Positions 59,068-64,000 of a stretch of 64,000 bases of DNA are shown here, piece after piece. The stretch is taken from assembly GCF_001623875.1 (NCBI RefSeq), contig NZ_LWAE01000016.1, positions 1 through 64,000 on the forward strand, written 5' to 3'. This DNA comes from Clostridium magnum DSM 2767 (GTDB lineage: Bacteria > Bacillota > Clostridia > Clostridiales > Clostridiaceae). The notes under the pieces are model-generated. The model was not told where the DNA came from. It was given only the letters and a program-made list of their open reading frames with translations, and did not search any database. The position numbers and the translations under genes are program-made. Every line of letters begins with the position of its first letter. Position 1 is the stretch's first letter.

Positions 59068-60966
59068 TTACCTTCCAAACAACCCCATTAATTTAGAAAG
59101 CAATCCTCCCTCATTCTTTCTCTCCACAACATCATCCTTTGTGGCAGCTACCAGCTCTCTTGCATCCTCACTATTTACTGAATTGGTCTTTATCTTTGCC
59201 TTTATTAAATCTCCTACAATGTCATTATCAATACTATAAGTAACCATCAAGCCATCTCTCGCCCTTGTCATTCCAACATAGAGAAGCTTCTTAGCCTCTT
59301 CCATACTTTCTGATAATCTATCATTTATACCACAAATAAATACATGCTTGAAATCCAATCCTTTTATACTATGAATGGTGGATATATTAACTGTCCCACT
59401 ATCTAATTTAAACCTTGCCTTAGTATTTCCGCTCTTGCTAATTACAAAGTAAGGTATGCCTCTATTTTTAAAAATTTCTTCTATTATGTTTAAATAGTTT
59501 GTATTTTTATAACTGCTGTGAACATAAGCTACACACATATCACCATAGTCTATACCAGATTCCTTCAGCCTTATAATATTCATGGCAATCTTATTTATCT
59601 CTTCATGAAAATCTTGGCAGTACATTAAGTCTGGCTGTCTCCCCTCTCTTAGACTGTTATCAGGTTCAACTATATAATTGTTATCTTCTTCATTTATATT
59701 ATCTTTTAACAATCCATCAGATAAAAAAGTGTGAGCAAAACTTAATATCTCCTTTGTGTTTCTATAGTTTTCCCTCATTATGATTGTTCTTCCTGCCGCT
59801 TTTATACCTACAGATTTTAGAGTGTATTTTCTACTATATAAATTTTGAGCTCCATCAGAGGTTAACATAAGATGACTATGTTCTGGATTTCTTAACATCT
59901 TAACCACAAAAGCAAGCCAATCTCTTTCCAAGTCTTGTCCCTCATCTATTAGTATTGCATCATATTTTGATACACTATTTAGCATACTGTCAGATATACT
60001 TGATATATTTTCACTAATTTCCTTATCCCTAAACAGTCCACTTCTTAATTTTAATGAATTAAATATTTTATTTATCCATCCATGGAAATGTATAACCTCT
60101 ACATTTTTCAACTTATCATCTACTATTGAAGTCTTTAAAAAGTTAGCAAGAGTCTTGTTATAGCATAACACCAATATGTTCCAATCCTTATGGATCTCTG
60201 CTAAATATTTAGCCCTACATATTAATATTACTGTTTTACCACTTCCTGCAACTCCCCTAATTACTCTGTGGCCATAGCCTAAACCTTTAGCATATCCTTC
60301 CTGATTTAAGTTCATTACTTTAAAAACGGCTTCACTATCTGTGGAAAGCTTTACTTCTTTAAAGAGATTACCTCTAATTCTATCAGTAATCTGCTCTGAC
60401 ATTCTACCAAAGTCAAATTTAACTGGTATCATATCTCTAAGCATACTTTGCAATTTTATCTTATCGATACTATATTCAAGTTCTTTTAAATCATCTGAAA
60501 ACATTATGCACTTTTCATCTATTGTATTAGCAAAAGGACTGCTTTCAAAGGTTCTCCTATTTATTTTACTAAACACTACTCCACAGCCAAAGTTGAAGCA
60601 TAGGTTATTTCTATATTCATCTTTGTTTTGAAGTAGCTTACTATCTTTTTTTAATTCATCTACCATATTAAACATATAGGTTCTTGCCTGTTTTAGCGGA
60701 TTTGTTTTAACCCCAAGTGTATTCAAAGTGTACGAAACAGTATCCGCACTTTCTATAGAACTTAAAGCCCAATCCTTTACCTCTAAAACTACACTTCCCA
60801 AATCCGGTCCTAAAATTATGAAATCTGGATATCTACCATTTACCCTTAAGTCATACCATACTGTGTAGTCTGAAGGCAGATTGCTTTTTAATATCTTAAA
60901 TAATCTTTTTTCCCCTGCTGTAGCGCTGTCCAGAGCACTTATGCTCTCAGGAATCATTACTGCCAT
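59068..60966 (-). CDS. NERD nuclease domain - UvrD-like helicase
   Basis: This 632-residue protein has an N-terminal NERD domain (GEKRLFKILKSNLP, then GRYPDFIILGPDLGSVVLEV with D48, E62 and K64 forming a PD-(D/E)XK-like site). An SF1 helicase core follows: Walker A GVAGSGKT (238-245), Walker B AILIDEGQDLE, VNISTIHSIKGLDFKHVFIC and LLYVGMTRARD. RBS GGGGGT precedes the ATG. It has its own terminator and lies directly upstream of the Zorya-like operon. NERD-helicases are frequent in defence islands. The degenerate 21-bp array begins about 250 bases upstream of its start. Confidence 0.85.
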   Translation of the reverse strand: MAVMIPESISALDSATAGEKRLFKILKSNLPSDYTVWYDLRVNGRYPDFIILGPDLGSVVLEVKDWALSSIESADTVSYTLNTLGVKTNPLKQARTYMFNMVDELKKDSKLLQNKDEYRNNLCFNFGCGVVFSKINRRTFESSPFANTIDEKCIMFSDDLKELEYSIDKIKLQSMLRDMIPVKFDFGRMSEQITDRIRGNLFKEVKLSTDSEAVFKVMNLNQEGYAKGLGYGHRVIRGVAGSGKTVILICRAKYLAEIHKDWNILVLCYNKTLANFLKTSIVDDKLKNVEVIHFHGWINKIFNSLKLRSGLFRDKEISENISSISDSMLNSVSKYDAILIDEGQDLERDWLAFVVKMLRNPEHSHLMLTSDGAQNLYSRKYTLKSVGIKAAGRTIIMRENYRNTKEILSFAHTFLSDGLLKDNINEEDNNYIVEPDNSLREGRQPDLMYCQDFHEEINKIAMNIIRLKESGIDYGDMCVAYVHSSYKNTNYLNIIEEIFKNRGIPYFVISKSGNTKARFKLDSGTVNISTIHSIKGLDFKHVFICGINDRLSESMEEAKKLLYVGMTRARDGLMVTYSIDNDIVGDLIKAKIKTNSVNSEDARELVAATKDDVVERKNEGGLLSKLMGLFGR

Positions 60967-61199
60967 AGTTATACCCCCATAAACCCATTAAAATATAAAT
61001 TTGAATATACAGTACAAATGAAAATCTTCTTTATTATATATTTTATTCCTGTATATTCCAATAATATATACTATTCTACCATGATTAGGATAAATTTGCA
61101 GTATATTATAATTTTCAGTTCCAAATTGTTGAAATAAAAAGAACTATAAGCAGATTAATTTATAAAAAATCCACCTATAGTTCTTCTATAATAGAGCAC

Positions 61200-61560
61200 G
61201 CAATAATCTAAGTTGCACCACTATAGATAACTTATATTACCTCACTATGATGTTTCCACCATAATAAAGCAGTTCATTACCTATAATAATGGTTTCTTCG
61301 ACTATATAAAATATCTACACAACTATATATAATCTTTCGACTATATATAACCATCTCAACACTCCATATAATCTTAGCTCGACCCTATATCATAAGTTGG
61401 AACCTTAATATAATCAATTAAATCGACTATATTAAAGCTTTTCCCCACAATATAGAATCTTCCCTCTGACTATATATAAGCTATCTTTAGTAACCTATAT
61501 ATAATCGTTGGCCGAATCACATACACCTCTAGTTAGAAGCATATATAACTCTTGGCTCAA
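61200..61560. repeat. Degenerate ~21-bp-period array
   Basis: A conserved 8-10 base word close to CTATATATAA recurs at about 61221, 61245, 61260, 61281, 61302, 61323, 61341, 61364, 61385, 61405, 61427, 61448, 61470, 61495, 61518 (weak) and 61540. The steps average about 21 bases, with 11-14 variable bases between. It fills most of the gap between the AAA/PD-(D/E)XK gene and the NERD-helicase. No ORF is present. It is not a CRISPR, since the repeats are far too short and weak. It could be curved DNA or a binding-site array. Confidence 0.6.
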
Positions 61561-61655
61561 CTGTTACATACCCTATGCTATTATAATGACCTTTTTCGGT
61601 TTATTATATGATTGGTAATGTTTACCATAATAATAATAGAACAAATTAATAATTG

Positions 61656-63377
61656 TCATATTAATTCCTGTTCTATTTCAATATTTACCACACAGCTATC
61701 ATTTACAAATACTAATGCCCACTTTTTTAAGTTAGGAAGTCCCATTAATTCCTGAGAAGCTTTATATTTTTGAAGCTGTTCTATTGCTTCCTTTTTCTTT
61801 TCTTCTATTATTTTTTCTCCTTCTTTTTCATACTCAGCTTTTGTTATATATTTCAGTTCGAAGATTGCAAAATAGGTTGGCTCCATGTTTGCTTGCTTTA
61901 AAAGTGCTATATCTATATAACCACTATCTACCTCATATTCTGACTTTACTAAGTATATTTTACTTAAAAAGCAGTAAGCTAGGAATATTAATTTTACGTA
62001 TTTTTCATCGAATTTAATGTAATCTCTGTTTGAAAGCTTATTTAAAGTTTTTTCTACTATTTTTATTAGATTGTCATTCTTGCCTTTTAACCCTATTTCT
62101 CTAATAGCTTTTGTTATTTCAGGTGTATTTAATTCATAATTTAATTCTTCATTTATTTTTTTACTAAAATACTCAAAATATAATTCCTTTATCACATAAT
62201 TAGGCACTTTAAAACTTACCCCACCTAAAATAGGCTTATCTATTGTAAGTAATCCAAGATAGAACAATATAGATTTAAAATCATCTTGATCAAAATTCTT
62301 TTCTAATGAAAATCCTTCTGTTATATTTCCTTCAATTTCCTCTTCCTTTAATATATCCTGTAAAACTTCCATATTGGCATCTTTATTCTTTAAATCAAAC
62401 ATCCTACCAAGCTTTCCATAGTCACTAGCTATATTTTTATCTATTAAACTTTCAGGTCCTTTACCTGAATCCATGTAACTTTGCATATAATAAAGAATCA
62501 TATCACTGTTAAATAATCTTTCCTTACCATTACTTGCAAACAAGTATCCATTATAATTTTTTTGAAGTGTTTCAAGTAATTCCTTTAATTCAACCTCATC
62601 TAAAGGCTTTTTAACTGTACTATCTATTAGCCTTATAACCTCTGCTTTAGTAAAGCCCATCATTTCATTAAAGGCAGGATATCTCGTTATATCCATTGCT
62701 ATATTAAAGCCGCTGGTTAAGCTATCTAGAGTTATAGGACTTACCCCCGTCATAAATATTCTTTTCACTATAAATTCTGTACCCTTTTTTAAAACCTCAT
62801 AGAATTTCCTTACGAAGCCTGTTTTACTTACTATACTAGAAAATAATTCTGTTTGGAAGCTTAAAAGTTCATTGGCAAAGTGGTCATACTCGTCTATTAT
62901 TACATAAATTTGACCTTTAATTTTGAAACTTACCTGTGTAAGGAAATTTTCAAATATGCTTGCTGCACTGCCTTCTTGTATGTAACTTATATCCAAATTA
63001 TATATTTCGATAAACTTATCAAAAGAATCCTTTATAGTTCTTATAAAAGTCTTTTCCAAATCTTCTTTTGTGTCCGTATTTAACCCTGTAAAATTAAACT
63101 TTAAAATATAATAGCTGTTTTTTTCTCTAGTCACATTCTTTCCTATGTAGGTTTCACCAAATAGCTTTTCGAAGTTATCCTTTTCATTTATATCATAATA
63201 ATTAGCTAAAACTGAGGTGAAAAGACTTTTTCCAAAACGTCTTGGTCTTAAAAAAATTATATACGGTGAATGAAAATTCTCTATTTTTTCAATGTATTCT
63301 GTTTTATCTATATACAAATATTTATCTTCTATTAAATTTTTAAAATTACTTATTCCATATGGCAACTTTTTATTCAA
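61656..63377 (-). CDS. AAA-ATPase-like / PD-(D/E)XK (DUF1703-type) protein
   Basis: This 573-residue protein begins LPYGISNFKNLIEDKYLYID and IIFLRPRRFGKSLFTSVLAN, the P-loop of the AAA-ATPase_like family common in anaerobes. IYVIIDEYDHF is the Walker B. The C-terminal part has the nuclease pattern SGYIDIALLKQ... YFAIFELKYITKAEYE (D...ExK). These proteins are widespread, multi-copy and unassigned; a role in DNA metabolism or mobile-element conflict is likely. The length is normal for the family and the gene looks intact. Confidence 0.8.
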   Translation of the reverse strand: MNKKLPYGISNFKNLIEDKYLYIDKTEYIEKIENFHSPYIIFLRPRRFGKSLFTSVLANYYDINEKDNFEKLFGETYIGKNVTREKNSYYILKFNFTGLNTDTKEDLEKTFIRTIKDSFDKFIEIYNLDISYIQEGSAASIFENFLTQVSFKIKGQIYVIIDEYDHFANELLSFQTELFSSIVSKTGFVRKFYEVLKKGTEFIVKRIFMTGVSPITLDSLTSGFNIAMDITRYPAFNEMMGFTKAEVIRLIDSTVKKPLDEVELKELLETLQKNYNGYLFASNGKERLFNSDMILYYMQSYMDSGKGPESLIDKNIASDYGKLGRMFDLKNKDANMEVLQDILKEEEIEGNITEGFSLEKNFDQDDFKSILFYLGLLTIDKPILGGVSFKVPNYVIKELYFEYFSKKINEELNYELNTPEITKAIREIGLKGKNDNLIKIVEKTLNKLSNRDYIKFDEKYVKLIFLAYCFLSKIYLVKSEYEVDSGYIDIALLKQANMEPTYFAIFELKYITKAEYEKEGEKIIEEKKKEAIEQLQKYKASQELMGLPNLKKWALVFVNDSCVVNIEIEQELI

Positions 63378-63457
63378 GTTTAACCACCCCTTATACCATT
63401 CACTATTATTTCTATTATATCCTAACCTCTAGTGAACTTAAACATGCATCCATAAGT

Positions 63458-63840
63458 TTAAACCACTCCCTTATTAGCCACCTTCATCATCTCTGCCGGT
63501 ATCTCTTCCTTTAGCCTCCACACAAAACTGATAGGCATACTCCCACTATGGCTTACATACTCAGCATATCAATAGAGTCACAGCATAGTATTTCTTTTTT
63601 TATCTCACTCATCATGTTCGGCTCCTGTTTTGAACCAGTAAAAAGTGAACTTTGAGAAAGTGATGTTACAGGCCTTACTGCCTTTGTTTCCTTTACAGCT
63701 TTAATGCTATTTATTTTTGAGTACAAAGCCGTAAGTATTTCCCCTTCTTCATCAATCCTTAGTCCAGCGATATTTTTTTCATCAGCTAGCTTGCTTAGAT
63801 ATTTTAATGTAGAAGATATACTTGATAATAAAATATTAAA
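63458..63840 (-). pseudogene. DUF3427-type helicase remnant with large internal deletion
   Basis: From 63840 down the frame reads RIDEEGEILTALYSKI, SLSQSSLFTGSKQEP, MMSEIKKEILCCDSIDML, the N-terminal region of PLD-DEAD helicases. It then joins directly, in another frame, to EYVSHSGSMPISFVWRLKEE and a stop at 63458, the very C-terminal end of such helicases. About 900 codons are missing. It is a relic of a second gene of the kind seen at 47044-49943. The frame that continues into 63909 runs antisense to sspH and is not real. Confidence 0.7.
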
Positions 63841-63853
63841 GGAGATTGCTACT

Positions 63854-64000
63854 ATGGATATAAACCGCGCAAATGAAATCGCTTCCTCACCAGATATGGC
63901 TAGTGTCACCTATAATGGTACACCGATTTATATCGAAAGTGTGAACCTAGACAAAGGAATGGCTTATGTATATCCTCTTAACCAACCTGATAAAATACAA
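63854..64000 (+). CDS. sspH: Small acid-soluble spore protein, H-type (cut by window end)
   Basis: From ATG 63854, with AAAGGAG 9 bases upstream, the frame reads MDINRANEIASSPDMASVTY, then NGTPIYIES and AYVYPLNQPD to the window edge. This is the H-type SASP pattern (MDxxRAxxI...V.YNG.P..I..V.......V.PL). Full length is about 58-60 residues, so only a few codons are outside. It marks the organism as a spore former and the right boundary of the defence island. Confidence 0.85.
   Translation, partial: MDINRANEIASSPDMASVTYNGTPIYIESVNLDKGMAYVYPLNQPDKIQ

Noticed and set aside
61200..61560. Possible CRISPR array
   Set aside because: The repeated word is only 8-10 bases and degenerate, spacers are 11-14 bases, and no cas genes are present anywhere in the window.
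63553..63909. A 118-codon minus-strand frame as a real gene
   Set aside because: Its first third is antisense to the spore protein gene; the rest is a fragment of a DUF3427-type helicase.

Overview
The window looks like a low-GC, spore-forming Firmicute, most likely a Clostridium of the cluster I type. The reasons are the 16S/23S sequence, strong AT bias, GGAGG ribosome-binding sites with GTG/TTG starts, and the start of an H-type small acid-soluble spore protein gene at the right edge. Almost everything is on the minus strand.

Layout. 1-5036: an rRNA operon (23S cut by the window edge, 16S, three tandem rrn promoters) with an initiator tRNA-Met upstream. 5.4-9.1 kb: a nuclease, an XRE regulator, and an unusual GHKL-ATPase/zincin protein with a small partner. 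9.1-23.2 kb: a gene graveyard holding fragments of McrB, McrC, DUF2357 nuclease, Y-family polymerase, IS110 and MutT genes, two Rpn-type nucleases and a RAYT-like transposase. Short hairpin repeats sit at many of the break points. One intact Bce/Sal-type two-component plus ABC transporter operon lies in the middle.

23.7-63.4 kb is a dense defence island. In order it holds a helicase plus DUF2290-like pair, a truncated DUF559 nuclease, a truncated Cap4-like/STAND NTPase next to a large MBL protein, a Gabija-like GajA/GajB pair, a PD-(D/E)XK-like protein, a McrB/DUF2357 restriction pair with a frameshift, a secreted repeat protein, a UvrD-like helicase fused to a PD-(D/E)XK domain and a complete LexA-type peptidase domain, MutT, a PLD/DEAD/DUF3427 helicase with a frameshift, a HIT protein and a DUF262-HNH nuclease. 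It then continues with a Zorya-like motor operon (glycine-rich protein, dynamin-like GTPase, ZorA, ZorB), a NERD-helicase and an AAA/PD-(D/E)XK protein.

The strongest candidates for something undescribed are: (1) the four-gene operon joining a ZorAB-like proton-motor pair to a dynamin-like GTPase and a glycine-zipper-like protein, bounded by its own promoter and terminator; (2) the helicase-nuclease carrying an intact Ala-Gly / Ser-Lys LexA self-cleavage module; (3) the XRE-controlled GHKL-ATPase/HExxH protein; (4) hairpin repeats sharing the head TAGCAAG next to a RAYT-like gene, which supply stop codons to truncated genes; and (5) a degenerate ~21-bp-period array at 61.2-61.6 kb. All function calls rest on reading motifs by eye, with no database search.
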